Shown here: in pieces, positions 11,208 through 23,043 of the stretch
Numbering within the stretch: the first letter of the stretch is position 1
Layout: each line of letters opens with the position of its first letter
NCBI GenBank assembly: GCA_021209875.1
Contig: JAGYVD010000004.1
Coordinates: 3,757,001-3,821,000, forward strand
DNA length: 64,000 bases
DNA from: Rosellinia necatrix
Taxonomy: Eukaryota > Ascomycota > Sordariomycetes > Xylariales > Xylariaceae
Direction: 5' to 3'
Notes under the pieces: model-generated
Seen by the model: only the letters and a program-made list of their open reading frames with translations
Database searches by the model: none
Told to the model about the DNA's origin: nothing
Translations under genes and position numbers: made by a program

Positions 11208-11822
11208 CTTCTCTTGCGTCACAACCTTTCCAGATCCAGTTGACGCTCTTCGATCCGGGCTACCTAGTCAGTTAGCCAGCTGATTTGGGTCGTGGATCTA
11301 ATGAATATGTTATTCAATGTGACGCAGATTGATCTCTATACCCTGATTATATAGCTAGAGCATGCCGCAGGTTTTGGGATCAGTTGCTATATTTAATAGT
11401 GACCTAGGCTGAGCCTCTGGACCTAAACATCTTCACCGGCTTTGGCGCATATCATTGTGCAGTGATTCCGCCCGGCCGTCTTTTGATACGCCGCCATTAA
11501 CACCTGTACCACACCGATACGACGCCTGCAACATGGCTGTGTGCGCCCCGATAATTCAGCATTGTATTTATGCACTCCGTTGTAGTTTGGGGAGAATGAC
11601 TGGCCGTGGCTGGCATGTGGCGTCGGACCGCTGCTCGCAAAAACATAGATACATATTTCTTTGGCGCTGACAAGGATCTACGGATATTTGGTACATGGGT
11701 GTATGCAACCCCCTCATCCCGTATGCCAACAGCCTCGGCCGTGGACAGCACATCATTCTCGTCCCCATCGATGGAAACCCGTTCGAATGTGTTATTAAAT
11801 TCTATGATAGCCAATACGCGCC
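11208..11822. other. divergent promoter region between the membrane protein and the NLR
   Basis: About 615 bp. Overlapping open frames on both strands at 11497-11866 show no family pattern. The sequence just before the proposed NLR start is GCGCC, giving a good GCGCCATGG start context. Confidence 0.5.
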
Positions 11823-14800
11823 ATGGAGAAGTGAGCTCCCAAGGTTTTCGTTTGCTGCGCATGTAAGCTAACTTTGTATAAGATCCCCCCCAAGTCCAGC
11901 GCCATTGTGGGAAAGGGCACTTGAGAGATATCGAGATGAATTAGGAGGCAATGAGGACTACCAGGCTGTGAATGAGGTGCATTCCTTGGAGGACCTTCTC
12001 GCTCATGTGAATAACCTCCAGAACGAACCATCTCGTAACAGACAGAGCATTGCCTCTCTAAATCGGCTAGCCCCCAAGTTCAAGTTTTTGGATGACTTCT
12101 CGGCAATCATCGCTTTAACGTTTGGGGCCGATCCGACGTTGACAGCAGTCGTGTGGGGGAGTGTTCGCTTGATTCTAACCCTAGCTTCTTCAGCTACCGA
12201 TACCCTTCAGGATGTCTTAGACATGTTGGAGGAACTCAGCCTAACGCTCCCGAGATTTCGTGTTTATGAGGACACTCTCCCAATGAGCCGGCAACTTGAG
12301 ACCGCCCTTGTGGATGTCTACGCCGAAGTCATTTGCTTCTACGCTCGAACTATACACTTCTTCCGCGACCATCCTCATGTACTACTACGGAGAAATTCGT
12401 GGGAGAAATTCCGCACTGACTTTTCTCGAACGAATATGCGTATCAAACGAATCTCATCGATCATAGAGAGCGAGGCTGATCTCGCACGCATGAGATTAAA
12501 CGAAAATAAATACAAGGAAGTACTCGAACTTATGGACAACTTGAGCACGAGGCGGGTCACTGATAATAAAAGGGCTAAGTATCAGCATATACCCCTCCTG
12601 CAAAACAATAGATTCTCGGGGCGTTCAACGTACATGAGCAAGATCGAACGTGCACTTGATCCAACCGAGAACCATGCCCCCTTCCCGCGATCTATGGCGT
12701 TATTTGGAATGGGCGGGGTCGGGAAAACACAACTTGCTTTGGAGTACGCACATCGTAGCGTAGAAAAGTATGACTTTATTCTCTGGATTTTGGCGGATAG
12801 TTCTATTACTATCGGGCAGAGCTTTAGAGAAGTCGCCCATGGCCTACAGCTTTGCCAGACCCAGGACGAAGTTCAGGATTCAGCCGCAGCAATATGGAAA
12901 GTTAAGAATTGGCTCAACTTGACCAGTACGTATTACCAATTCCATTGAAAGCTGATAAACCTGACTTCGAACGCGCCCAGATAGTTCATGGTTGGTGGTG
13001 TTCGATAATGCGGACGACCTCCAAACCCTCAAAGTGGCCTGGCCTAGAAACCCGCGTGGCTCTATTCTTCTGACGACTAGGGATTTCGATGTTGCACGGA
13101 ACCCGGCGGCGGAGTGCCTCCAACTGGAGCCGTTCGACGATGCCGAAGGTTGCGCTATGTTGCTGAAACAGATAGGATTAGATTCAACCACAACAGCCAA
13201 CCAGCAACATGCTATGGAAATTACTCGGGCTTTAGGCGGCTTACCACTAGCCCTGAGTCAGATCGGTGGGTTCATTGCACAGAGAAGACTTGCCTTAAAG
13301 GATTTGCTGCCTCTGTATGAGCGGAATTCCGTGAGAATTGACGCTAGTAGAACTACTAAAGACGATTACGAACACACATTGAGCACCGTCTGGAACGTAT
13401 CGTTCGAAAGACTACCAAAACATTCAACTGTATTGCTCAACATGATGATTTTCCTCGACCCGGACTCGATAGATGAGACCATTTTCCTCCAGGGTGCACA
13501 GGCTGGAATTCGCCTGGAGCCTGAATTTGGGTTCCTTGCGGACGAGATGGAGTATGAATTCCTGCCTGTTCATATAAGTTAGAAATACTAACCGAAATAG
13601 CCTTGGTGATGCAGAAGAAGCTCTACTAAAGGTAGCATTAATTAATAAGACGATCGACCGGCCTACTATCTCCATCCACCGGCTAGTCCAGTCTGCGGCT
13701 CTTCATAGGCTAGCGGACTCGGATCGGTCGAGGTACTTTAATACCATTGTTAAATTGCTGTCATGGGGTTTTCCTGATACGTGGAGCAAAGATGTCGGCC
13801 ATCAGATAAGCGCGTGGGAGAAGTGTGAGAAATGCCTACCCCACATAGATCATCTTGCAAAGCTCGCCAAACGCCACTCCATACGCTCATCCCATGGCCA
13901 GCGATATGCCGAACTCCTTCTTCGAAGTAGCTGGTACACAAGCATCTGTTCATTGTCTCATACGTAAGATCGATATTTGACTGGACTATAGGTATTTATA
14001 CGAGCGCGAGGCTTATGATATAGCTCGAGGGTTAGTAGATGCCGCTGTTTCTACTTTCGAGGACAAGACGACTTTGGCATTCGCTAGTGCTATCGACCTA
14101 GTGGGTCTTATTGATCTCGATCTTTGCCAGCCTGAGAGAGCCCTCCAGTCGTTCAAGGAGGCCCTCGAGATTCGCAAAACTCGCTTGGGGGCAGATGACG
14201 CGTTTATAGCTTCCAGCCTCAACAACATGGCCCTCGCCTATACTGAAATGGGCAGCCTTGACGAGGCGTATTCAATTCACCAACAAGCCATCGATATTCG
14301 GCAGCGTACAAATAGTGATCGGGTCGGGAACTCATACAGCAACATGGCGAGTTTGCTCCTGCGTATGGGAAACCCAGATGGGGCTGAGGATATGCTGGCG
14401 CAATGTCCCTCCCTCAAGGATTTCACGGACGAAACATTCCTGAATACAGGAAACCCACGATTCTCGGGCGACATGGTCCTGCTATCGCGCATACGTCTCA
14501 AGCAAGGACGCACAGATGACGCACTACGCCTGGCCTCAAAAGCTCTAGCGTTCCGGCAGAGGCTCCTCGGAAATAGACTAAAGACCTGTGACTCGATGTA
14601 CAACGTGGCGTCCATCTTGCACCGGCAGCAGCACGTTGCATCCGCTATGTTAGTGGCCGCCAATGGGATCATCTCGTGCATTGTTAAGCTAAGACTGAAG
14701 ATAGCACACTTTTAGAGAAGCTCGTGGATATCGCGGGGGCACTGAATGAGGGTGAGGGACAGCTTGCCCGTGCCCTTTATAAGCTCTCGGTGGTGTACCA

Positions 14801-14939
14801 TGAAAAAGGTGCGACGTCGGAAGCGGAGGATAATAAGATGAAGGCACTGCAGATTCGGAATCGCTTGCGGCCGCACGAGCGGGATGCGCCTTTCGAGGAA
14901 GAATCCTTCTCAACATTGACGCTATGGATGCTTTGGTAG
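11823..14939 (+). CDS. NLR-type STAND receptor: DUF7708 - NB-ARC - TPR, 948 aa
   Basis: Six exons join in frame: 11823-11830, 11883-12925, 12981-13551, 13601-13933, 13992-14648 and 14705-14939. The first exon is only 8 bp (ATG GAG AA); its GTGAGC donor and a GCTAAC branch site support it, though acceptors at 11894 or 11899 are alternatives. Residues about 40-190 resemble the fungal DUF7708 domain that heads many fungal NLRs. NB-ARC follows: P-loop GMGGVGKT at about 279, Walker B LVVFDNADD, LLTTRD and GLPLALSQIGG. About residues 640-900 form TPR units (ALQSFKEALEIRK, NNMALAYTEMG, SNMASLLLRMG). Such proteins are nucleotide-switched oligomerising sensors linked to heterokaryon incompatibility and fungal immunity. 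The gene looks intact. It is divergent from an unknown membrane protein, a possible partner. Confidence 0.92.
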
Positions 14940-15572
14940 GTCTGACCGAATTGCTGCCAGGTATCCTGCTGTTCTACGGCCGCGGACTGGGCGATATTCC
15001 AACTGGTTGACGAGATAATGCATTACGATGAAATGAGAAAGGGGATAATTCAGTCGATTAGAGCACAAGTGCCAAGAATCGATTTAAGGCTTACGTCATA
15101 AATTATAATTAACTAGGTAACTAGGTAACTAGGTAGGCACTTACTTAAGTTAGTGTATAAGAAAGCGCCTTCAAGAAGGGGAAGGCGGTGAATTATTGGT
15201 GACCCACGCTCCAACCCCACGTTGATTTCTGCCGCCACGCTGGAGACGGAAGCATGTTGCTCAGGCTAGGTGGGGTTTTCAACAACGGAGGGGCAGGAGT
15301 TATCTACTTGACGGGAACCTTATTTGGGGTTCTAGGTATATTGCTTATCTGGCTTTTTATTCTTATTTTTCTTATAAAGACTTGCATTAGGTATTATGTT
15401 AATGACTGTCTAAAACTAATCGACCCTTACTCTTCTTTCGGTCATATAGGTATCTACTTATAAACTGTTGGGTCTCCGACTCTGCGTAAGTCGTGGCCGT
15501 TCGGCGCAATTAGACAACAGGCGTCGCCCATTCCATCGATAAACAGCGATACGGCACAATTAAACCGCCAAG
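14940..15572. other. intergenic, no supported gene
   Basis: Holds a threefold AACTAGGT repeat near 15112-15136. A 69-codon open frame at 15254-15463 with a hydrophobic middle has no intron or homology support and lies in the probable promoter of the DRG2 gene. Confidence 0.55.
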
Positions 15573-17128
15573 ATGGTGAACATCACAGAAAAGATCAAGG
15601 AGTAGGCGTCAAAACTGCCATGCCCGGCGTTTGAACCAGAGCTAACCTACCCTAGGATCGAGGATGAGATGAGGAGGACCCAGAGTAAGCGCGCGAAATC
15701 CATCACCCGAGGGACAATTCCCTAGTCCTTCCACGACGAGTCTCGTAGCGCTCGGTATGTTACCGTCTACGTTATCTCTCACTGTGGCACGAGACTTCTT
15801 TGTGGAAGGACTAACCGGCCTACCCCCCGCGTGCTTGGAAACGTGATGATCCATGCCAATTTCTGACATAATGGTTGTATTGCAGAGAACAAGGCGACTG
15901 GTAAGCTCAACAGCCTGATGATGTGGGGGAGGTTGTTCGGACCGGGAGATTGACATTGGCCTAGAATATCACCTTGGTCTTCTGAAAGGGTACGGACTCT
16001 AACCGTCGCCATTTGCAAGTTCGTCGCTAAAATGGACAATCAGAAAGCTCGCTCGGCTTCGAGCGCAGCTCCTCGAGCCAGGCCCCGGTGCTGGCGGTGG
16101 TGGAGGTGCTGGATTCGACGTGAGCAAAAGCGGAGACGCGAGGATAGCACTGGTCGGATTCCCGTCCGTGGGCAAGTCAACCTTTCTATCCAAGGTCACT
16201 AAAACGAGATCTGAAGTAGCCTCATACGCCTTCACCACCCTAACGGCTATTCCTGGTGTACTTGAGTACGGCGGGGCCGAGATCCAATTGCTTGACTTGC
16301 CGGGAATCATCGAGGGGGCCGCGGAGGGCAAGGGGCGAGGGCGGCAGGTCATTTCGGCCGCCAAGACGAGTGACATGATTCTCATGATCCTCGACGCAAC
16401 AAAGAAAGCAGAACAGCGGGCCCTGCTAGAAGCCGAATTAGAGGCAGTCGGAATTCGGTTAAATCGGGAGCCACCGTACGGAACATCTATTTCCCTGCGG
16501 AGCATTGCCACTTATAATAGCCGATGCTGACCAGTAACCTAGGAATATCTACCTGAAAGCTAAAAAAGCAGGCGGCATGAAGATCACCTTCCAGAACACA
16601 CCGAAGAGACTCGATGAGAAGATGGTGTTTAATATCTTGCGGGATTACAAGATACTGAACTGCGAGGTGCTAGTGCGCGACGAGGATGCCACAGTCGACG
16701 ACTTGATCGATGTGATCATGAAGGACCATCGCAAGTATATCAAGTGTTTATATGTATACAACAAGATCGACAGTGTTTCGCTTGACTTCCTCGACCGCCT
16801 GGCGCGCGAGCCGCAGACGGCTGTCATGAGCTGTGAGCTCGACCTCGGCGTACAGGATGTTGTCGACCGTTGCTGGCAGGAGCTGCGCCTTATACGCATC
16901 TACACCAAGCGCAAGGGCGTTGACCCCGACTTCAATGAGGCCCTCATTGTCCGTAGCGGCAGTACTATTGAGGATGTTTGTGACCGGATCCACCGCACAT
17001 TGAAAGAGACATATAAATATGCGTTAGTATGGGGCGCGAGCGCTCGACACGTTCCGCAGCGCGTCGGGCTGGGACATATTGTGGCCGACGAGGATGTAGT
17101 CTACATAGTTAGTGCCTTCAAGGCTTAG
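15573..17128 (+). CDS. RBG2: DRG2/Rbg2-type developmentally regulated GTPase, 371 aa
   Basis: Six exons join in frame: 15573-15601, 15656-15684, 15886-15900, 15965-15989, 16044-16475 and 16543-17128. Two are micro-exons of 15 and 25 bp. They rebuild the hallmark N-terminal sequence [20 protein letters not shown]. The GTPase core shows G1 [10 protein letters not shown]3 DLPGIIEGA with the following GKGRGRQ, and G4 NKID. The C-terminal TGS domain contains YALVWG and a DEDVVYIV end. [10 protein letters not shown] followed by [10 protein letters not shown] places it with DRG2/Rbg2 rather than DRG1/Rbg1. In yeast Rbg2 acts with Gir2 on translating ribosomes and has links to Gcn1/Gcn2 signalling; a Gcn2 gene is 10 kb away here, probably by chance. 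The 201-bp intron before the first micro-exon is long for this window. Confidence 0.94.
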
Positions 17129-17625
17129 TTGAGGAAATATGGTCTTCAGCGAATTAATGCATCACAGCACCCATATCTACCGTCCTGTAGGCCGGTTCCT
17201 CGGTCACTAAGCAACAACAAGAGGGACAGATGGAATGAAACTGTCGTGAGTCATGCATGTGTATTTGTCATATCAAGTCGTCAAATGCCTCCGTCCCGAG
17301 AGGGAGAGAGCATGTTCTGTAGGGTATGCTTTTACAGGGCCCCTAGTCAATCCAGGTTCCTCTTGACTCCTTTCCATCTTCCTATCCGCAAAACGCCATT
17401 TGACCGTATGTACCCTCCCTACCCCGCGACTGTATGCATCCACATCGAGGACCCGTGCTCCCGAACTGGATAAGACGTGCTCTGACGCCGTCATCGTCAT
17501 CGTTGGGGGGCACAGTCAGCCCGGGGAGAAATAAACAGAAGAAAGGAATTGTTGTTACAATGAATGGCTGGGTCGAACGATGATCCCAACCCCGACCATG
17601 TGCACGACCCCGGGGCGGCGGTCCG
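17129..17625. other. 3' intergenic region between convergent DRG2 and Spo12 genes
   Basis: About 500 bp holding both 3' ends. No protein pattern or RNA gene is seen. Confidence 0.6.
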
Positions 17626-18326
17626 TTAGTCGGTGCGTGGATTATCATTGTCATTGTCGTTGTCGTTGTTGCTCGAGGTCGTCAGGGAGGCGTTCCTAGC
17701 ACCGAGCACGTTCTCACCGACGAACCTCTTAGCGGACGCCTGGGCGAAGAGCGACTTGGGCTTGGCCCTGCGGTGCAGAAGTCAAAACACGTTAGCACCT
17801 GTCTGCATTGGCCGAATGGGGTTATGGGATGAGGTGGATAGAGTAGGTAGTAAGGTAAGGTAGTGTAGCATATCTAAGCATGAACGAGGACAAAAAAAAG
17901 CATAACTTACTTTCCGGCTTGTCGACCCTTGAGAGCATTGAGCTTGGCAGTGCAGGGGCTCATGATGTCGTCAGAGGGAGAGACGTATTGATGAGCAGAA
18001 CTACAGTGGCCAGAGGCGTTGGGGTCAGCAGGAAGCCCAGCAAGCGTTCTTCGGATGAACCTCTGGGTGGAGGATGCCAGCGAGGGTCTCGCGGCGGCGG
18101 CGGCGGTCGTGGTACCAAGGCCAATGGAGGGCGCGCCGACGGCGGCAGTGGGGATGCTAGTGGTGGTGTGGTGGCCGTACTTCTCTTCCTCCATCTTGGA
18201 CTTCAATACCTGGCGGTGGTACTCCATGCTTTTGACATCGGCCTTGGTGGCTCCGGCCCCGGCTCCCGAGAGGTTCTTGAGGCTGTTGTTGACGTCCTTG
18301 TCGGACAGAACGTTGGAAGAACTCAT
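17626..18326 (-). CDS. Spo12-family mitotic exit/cell-cycle protein, 185 aa
   Basis: Two exons on the minus strand, 17911-18326 and 17626-17767, with a 143-bp intron. The conserved Spo12 core is SPSDDIMSPCTAKLNALKG, which runs across the splice site into AKPKSLFAQ. Spo12-family proteins (budding yeast Spo12, fission yeast Wis3) promote mitotic exit, in yeast through Cdc14 release. The N-terminal half has a KSMEYHRQVLKSKMEEEKYG segment and then an Ala-rich low-complexity linker. The end is a polar Asn/Asp repeat (NDNDNDND). I begin at the ATG at 18324-18326; the frame stays open 48 codons further upstream, but that part is basic and non-conserved and is probably 5' UTR. Confidence 0.85.
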
Positions 18327-19252
18327 TATGCTTGAGGTAAGGCGACGAGCGCACGTCGTTGGAAAATCGGGTTTGTCTGGGGCGACGACGGCGTGACGGG
18401 CAAGTATTGACCTTGGGGCAGAGAGGAATTTAGAGATGCTGATGTAGAAGCTTAATGTGCAGGATTGCAATGTGGGTGCAGGCTGTGAGAGAGAGAGTGT
18501 GTGTGTGTGTCAGTGTGTGTGTGTGTCTGTTGGTGGTGATTGCGCGAGCGGGTAGAATGTGTTTGAGTTTCGTGAGTGATGCTAGGCAGGAGGATCCTTG
18601 GGGGGTTGAGGAAGGTTGAGGAAGGTTCTCTTTATCAGGACGTGCAGTAGATCAAGCAAAGATCCACTCTGGACCCAAATTTCTTGCAGAAACCCTTGAA
18701 ATGGGCATTCCCAAAAGTCAATAATGCCGGTTGTTACGGGGCAACGGGCAGAAATGTTAAATTGAATCTATTATTCACAGGGGTACAACCAACCATGTCT
18801 GGCCCCGGTGCCCCACATCTTATTGACATTCCTTTGACATACCTACCGTGCATGGTAGATTCACACATATACCTATTCCTCCTGCCAAACTCGATCTGGT
18901 CGTCCTCGCAACCATTGATAATACAGTTCATGCGGCCGACCTTGAATGAGTCACACGTCCTCGCCCATTTATCCCTCTCGATATTTGTTGATTATGCATG
19001 GTTCTTATGAGCTGGGATATTTGGAGACTAACAGCTCGTGTACACTACAAAGCAGCTAGCGACTCCGTTGAGGTACGTGCATGCTGTATCTAGGGTCTGC
19101 GTGTAAAGTTGCACAACACGGTTTGTATTGGGACCCCAGTCATAGCCGGCGGTAATATGCTTTTGTTCTCAATTAAATTATGCCAAGCTGTATTCAAAAT
19201 GTCAATGTGAATAATTTACACCTCACGAAGCGAGATACATGATAATCCATGC
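18327..19252. other. intergenic: Spo12 promoter and acyl-CoA dehydrogenase 3' flank
   Basis: A (GT)n tract with GA start lies at 18486-18530, in the probable Spo12 promoter or 5' UTR. The rest is unremarkable. The 108-codon open frame at 18684-19010 has no supporting pattern. Confidence 0.55.
18486..18530. repeat. (GA)n(GT)n microsatellite
   Basis: GA units lead into two GT runs broken by CA. It is about 160 bp upstream of the Spo12-family start codon. Confidence 0.9.
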
Positions 19253-20777
19253 TTATAACTTGTGCTGGATGTTTGTACCAGGCTGGAAGCGCTGTACTCC
19301 GTGCTTCTTTAGCAATTGCTCCGTCTTTTCCTTCTGCGCTAGGAGCTTCTGTGTGACTTCCCGTCCCCTCTTATTCTCATTGCGGCCCATTTGCTGGAGA
19401 TGGACCTCGTCAGGACCGTCCGCCAGCCTGAGCGTTCGGATCTGCGCCCACATGTTGGCAAGTGGCGTGTCCTGGCTCACGCCGGCGCCACCAAAGGCTT
19501 GCACAGCCCGATCGATGACCGTCAGGGCCGTCTGGGGGATGAGGACCTTGGCCTCGGCAATCTCCTTAAGGCTGGCCTTCGGGCCTAGATCGTCCATTCG
19601 TACTGCCGCATTCAACACGATCAATCGAGCAGCATCAATCTCGATACGGGACTTTGCGATCCATTCGAGAATCACACCGTGCTCCTTCAGCTGCTTTCCA
19701 AATGGCGTCTTCTTGGGGTCATTGATTCTCATCAGCATCCATTCCAGTGCTCTCTCGGCGGCACCAATGCTTCGCATGGCGTGATGGATTCGGCCGGGCC
19801 CGAGACGGCCTTGGATGATCTCAAAACCACGACCCTCACCGAGCACAAGGTTGCTAGCAGGGACCCGGACATTGTCAAAAGAAATGTGTCCGTGTCCGTG
19901 AGGAGCGTCATCATAGCCGTAGACGTTCAACATTCGGTGGATCGTGATACCCTTAGTGCCGGCGGGGACAATAATCACGGATTGCTGCTGGTAAGGATCC
20001 TTGTGATTTGGGTTAGACTTGCCCATAACGATGTAAAGCTTGCATCGCGGGTCACCAGCGCCGCTGGACCACCATTTCTATAACTTGTTAGTAGTATTCA
20101 CGAAGGGGCCAAAGAGGCAACTGACTGATCCGTTGAGGACATATGCATCCCCGTCCTTTCTGATATTTAGTTGAATGTTTGTGGCATCGGAAGAGGCAAC
20201 ATCCGGCTCCGTCATGAGGAAAGCAGATCTAATTTGTCCATCCATCAAGGGCTTCAGCCACTCTGCCTTCTGGGCGTCATTGCCGTACTTGGCTAGTACT
20301 TCCATGTTGCCCGTGTCCGGGGCAGCGCAGTTTGTGGCCTCCGAAGCTGTCCGCGATTTGCCCAGCCACTCAGCCATCAGACCATACTCTAGATTTGTAT
20401 ACCCCGGGGACTCCTTATAATGGCCCTTCGGCAAAAACATATTCCAGAGATCGAGGGCCTTCGCCTTGGCCTTCAGATCCTCAATGATAGCTGGGTGTGT
20501 TTCCCATCGTGCCGCGCCCTCGCCGATTTGGGCTTCGTAGATTGGATCGGCCCTGTTCGCAATTGTGCCTGTTAGAGCAGATGGACCCATAGGATTGATA
20601 TGGCGGGAGAGCTTACGGGATGCATTCCTCCTCGACAAACTTGGCGACAACATCCAATTGCCTCTTCGCCTTATCGCTAACGCGATCGGTGACCTGTCTC
20701 TATTAGTTAGCGAATGCTCGGCTTGGCTGTGGTAGGAAGAAAGCAAAGCATACGAGAGCGGGTATCTGAGCCGACAT
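19253..20777 (-). CDS. acyl-CoA dehydrogenase (ACAD10/11-like), 450 aa
   Basis: Four exons on the minus strand join in frame: 20754-20777, 20617-20693, 20126-20552 and 19253-20077. The introns are 60, 64 and 48 bp. Conserved features are the FAD/substrate segment [17 protein letters not shown], then [16 protein letters not shown] (the WITNA-like position), and the C-terminal domain with [25 protein letters not shown]-type helices, [15 protein letters not shown] and [10 protein letters not shown]. This enzyme class oxidises acyl-CoA thioesters using FAD; the ACAD10/11 branch handles long or modified acyl chains in fungi. The last three residues are HKL, close to but not a classical PTS1, so a peroxisomal location is possible. 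It is divergent from the Cwc2 gene. Confidence 0.93.
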
Positions 20778-21524
20778 TGTGTTAAATGCTCGGACTTTTA
20801 TTTTTATTTTATTGTATCTTTACTGTTTTGCTTCGGGTCTGGTGGAAGAGGAAACGGGCTGGTTCAGTTGATTGAAATGAATCCCCTTGATAATCTGGAC
20901 GGCGCCCTTTGATATTCAAGTAGGAAAAGCCAGCCGAGGATAAGTAGTAAACCGGCGTGGCCGGGGCTACTACGACCGAGGTACACAGGGGCTTGCGGGG
21001 TTACTTTGCTAAAATAGGGAAGATCAACAGGCCTCACAGTGGTGCTGCACGCTCCCGACAGCACTAACCATCATACGATCTGGGGATGAGACTGCCCAGG
21101 TTTGGGGAAGCTCCCCTCAAGCAGCTTAGCTCTTTTCCAAGCTGCAGTAGCTCGCCTAACCGGAGATAGCGTAGCTGCTTGTCCGGGTAAGGTAGCTAGC
21201 TTAGAAGGGATTAGTTAATTATGTATCCTAGTTGCAAAACATGCATAGATGCAACTAGATGTATTCATAAGTACATCGATAGGTAGTTAAACAATGTTAT
21301 CAACTAAGTTATCTAGGTACATGACGGGACGATAAAAAGAGAGTGAGACCAGGATCCATTCATCAAGTTGTTCAGCCTCGCCTCAACCTTGCGTTGCCTC
21401 TATTCCACCTCCCAGTAACTAACAAGAAAAACGCGCCGAAGACCGACCCCTATTTCCCACATCCATCAATCGCCCTTTATCCTAATCGAAGAATCCACCG
21501 CGATCGATAAAAATACGCGCCGAA
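20778..21524. promoter_or_regulatory. divergent promoter region of acyl-CoA dehydrogenase and Cwc2
   Basis: About 750 bp between two start codons on opposite strands. It has T-rich stretches at 20800-20825 and AGGTA-type motifs near 21190 and 21310. No individual binding site can be defended from sequence alone. Confidence 0.5.
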
Positions 21525-22749
21525 ATGTCCGAAGAAACGGCGCTCGTCCCGGCGGAATCCGGCGAAGTCGCCGCGCCAGCACCGAAGAAGGTGAAGAAGA
21601 TCATTAGGAAAAAACGGCCAGCGCGTCCACAAGTCGACCAAGACTTCCTAGACTCGGAGCCTACACAGATGGGGGTGACGTTTAATATATGGTACAACAA
21701 GTGGTCCGCAGATAGGGAGGACAAGTACCTGGCCAAAACCGCGGCTAAGGGGCGCTGCAACATTCAAAAGGATAGCGGCTATACGAGGGCGGACAAGGTC
21801 ACCGGCTCATATTTCTGTCTCTTCTTCGCAGTACGTATTTCTGTCTTACTCTTGTCCGCAATTGCTAACGTCCCGTTTATAATAGAGAGGTATATGTCCA
21901 AAGGGGCAGGATTGCGAGTATCTGCACCGTTTACCCGGAATACACGATCTTTTTAATCCCAACATCGACTGCTTTGGAAGAGATAAACACTCGGATTATC
22001 GGGATGACATGGGTGGCGTAGGCTCGTTCATGCGGACCAACCGCACGATATACGTGGGACGTATTCACGTCACCGATGATATAGAGGAAATCGTGAGCCG
22101 TCATTTCGCAGAATGGGGGCCGGTGGAAAGAATTCGGGTGCTTAACTCTAGGGGCGTGGCTTTCATCACATACGTGCATGAGGCCAACGCTCAATTTGCA
22201 AAGGAAGCCATGGCCCACCAGGCACTCGACCACACGGAAGTCCTGAACGTGCGATGGGCGACCGCCGACCCAAACCCTATGGCGCAGGCGAGAGAGGCCA
22301 GACGGATCGAAGAGCAGGCCGCAGAGGCGATCCGGCGGGCGTTGCCAGCAGAATTCGTGGCCGAGATCGAAGGCCGCGACCCCGAAGCTCGAAAACGGAG
22401 AAAGATCGAGAGTGGGTTTGGCCTCGAGGGCTACGAAGCTCCGGACGATATCTACTTCGCGCGTGGTGCGCAAGCCGTGAACCCGATAGGAAGACGAGGC
22501 TACGAGCTAGAAAATGAGCAGCGATTGATGATTGAAGGCGGCGATGCTGGCGACGTCGATAGTGGCGTCGCATCAGGAGAGGCACACGGACAACCAGGGG
22601 AGGAAACCCAGACGGGTGGGATATTCTCAAGCAGCACGTTAGCGGCCCTGAGGACGGCCAAGGTCACAACAGCACCGAAAGAAAAGGCTACGGCGTCATC
22701 GGGGGCATTGGTGGATTATGGTAGCGACAGCGATGATGATGATGAATAA
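21525..22749 (+). CDS. CWC2: pre-mRNA-splicing factor Cwc2 (CCCH zinc finger + RRM), 389 aa
   Basis: Two exons, 21525-21830 and 21886-22749, with a 55-bp intron. Cwc2/RBM22-type protein of the Prp19 (NTC) complex, which contacts U6 snRNA and helps form the catalytic core. After a basic N-terminus comes the Torus region with GVTFNIWYNKW. A CCCH zinc finger follows at C98, C106, C112 and H116 (spacing 7-5-3), and the intron falls inside it. The RRM starts about residue 155 with TIYVGRIHV and carries GVAFITY as RNP1, then VRWATADPNP. The C-terminus is charged and ends in an Asp/Glu tail. Length and order match ascomycete Cwc2 proteins. Yju2, another NTC-associated factor, is also in this window at 56.2 kb. 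Confidence 0.95.
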
Positions 22750-23043
22750 CAGATTGTATTTTACTTTGACTAGCATATATACCCCAATACCTACAAGCAA
22801 TGCGGCTAAATCATATGCTTTGGTCAATTCTAGATAGATGTGACACCGAAGAGAGCAACCGAGTAGCAGAGCACTCATTCCGATGACTGCGCAGTCGTAG
22901 GTAGCAGCATTCATCATATTGACCGAGCCCAGGCGCATCGGAGGCAGCTAGCTAGCCACCCAGTCCATCTACATACGCGGCTTGCTCCCTCTTGCCTCCC
23001 CCACCCCTCTCTCTAGTCCCAGCCAGCCCTAATCCAAGCCGCC

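Noticed and set aside
11497..11862. 121-codon minus-strand frame between the NLR and the membrane protein
   Set aside because: No family pattern; it overlaps the proposed NLR start and an equally open plus frame.
15254..15463. 69-aa hydrophobic frame before DRG2
   Set aside because: Its composition follows T-rich DNA and it has no start context, intron or homologue support.
22277..22630. 117-codon frame antisense to Cwc2
   Set aside because: Arg/Ser-rich shadow of the conserved Cwc2 exon.
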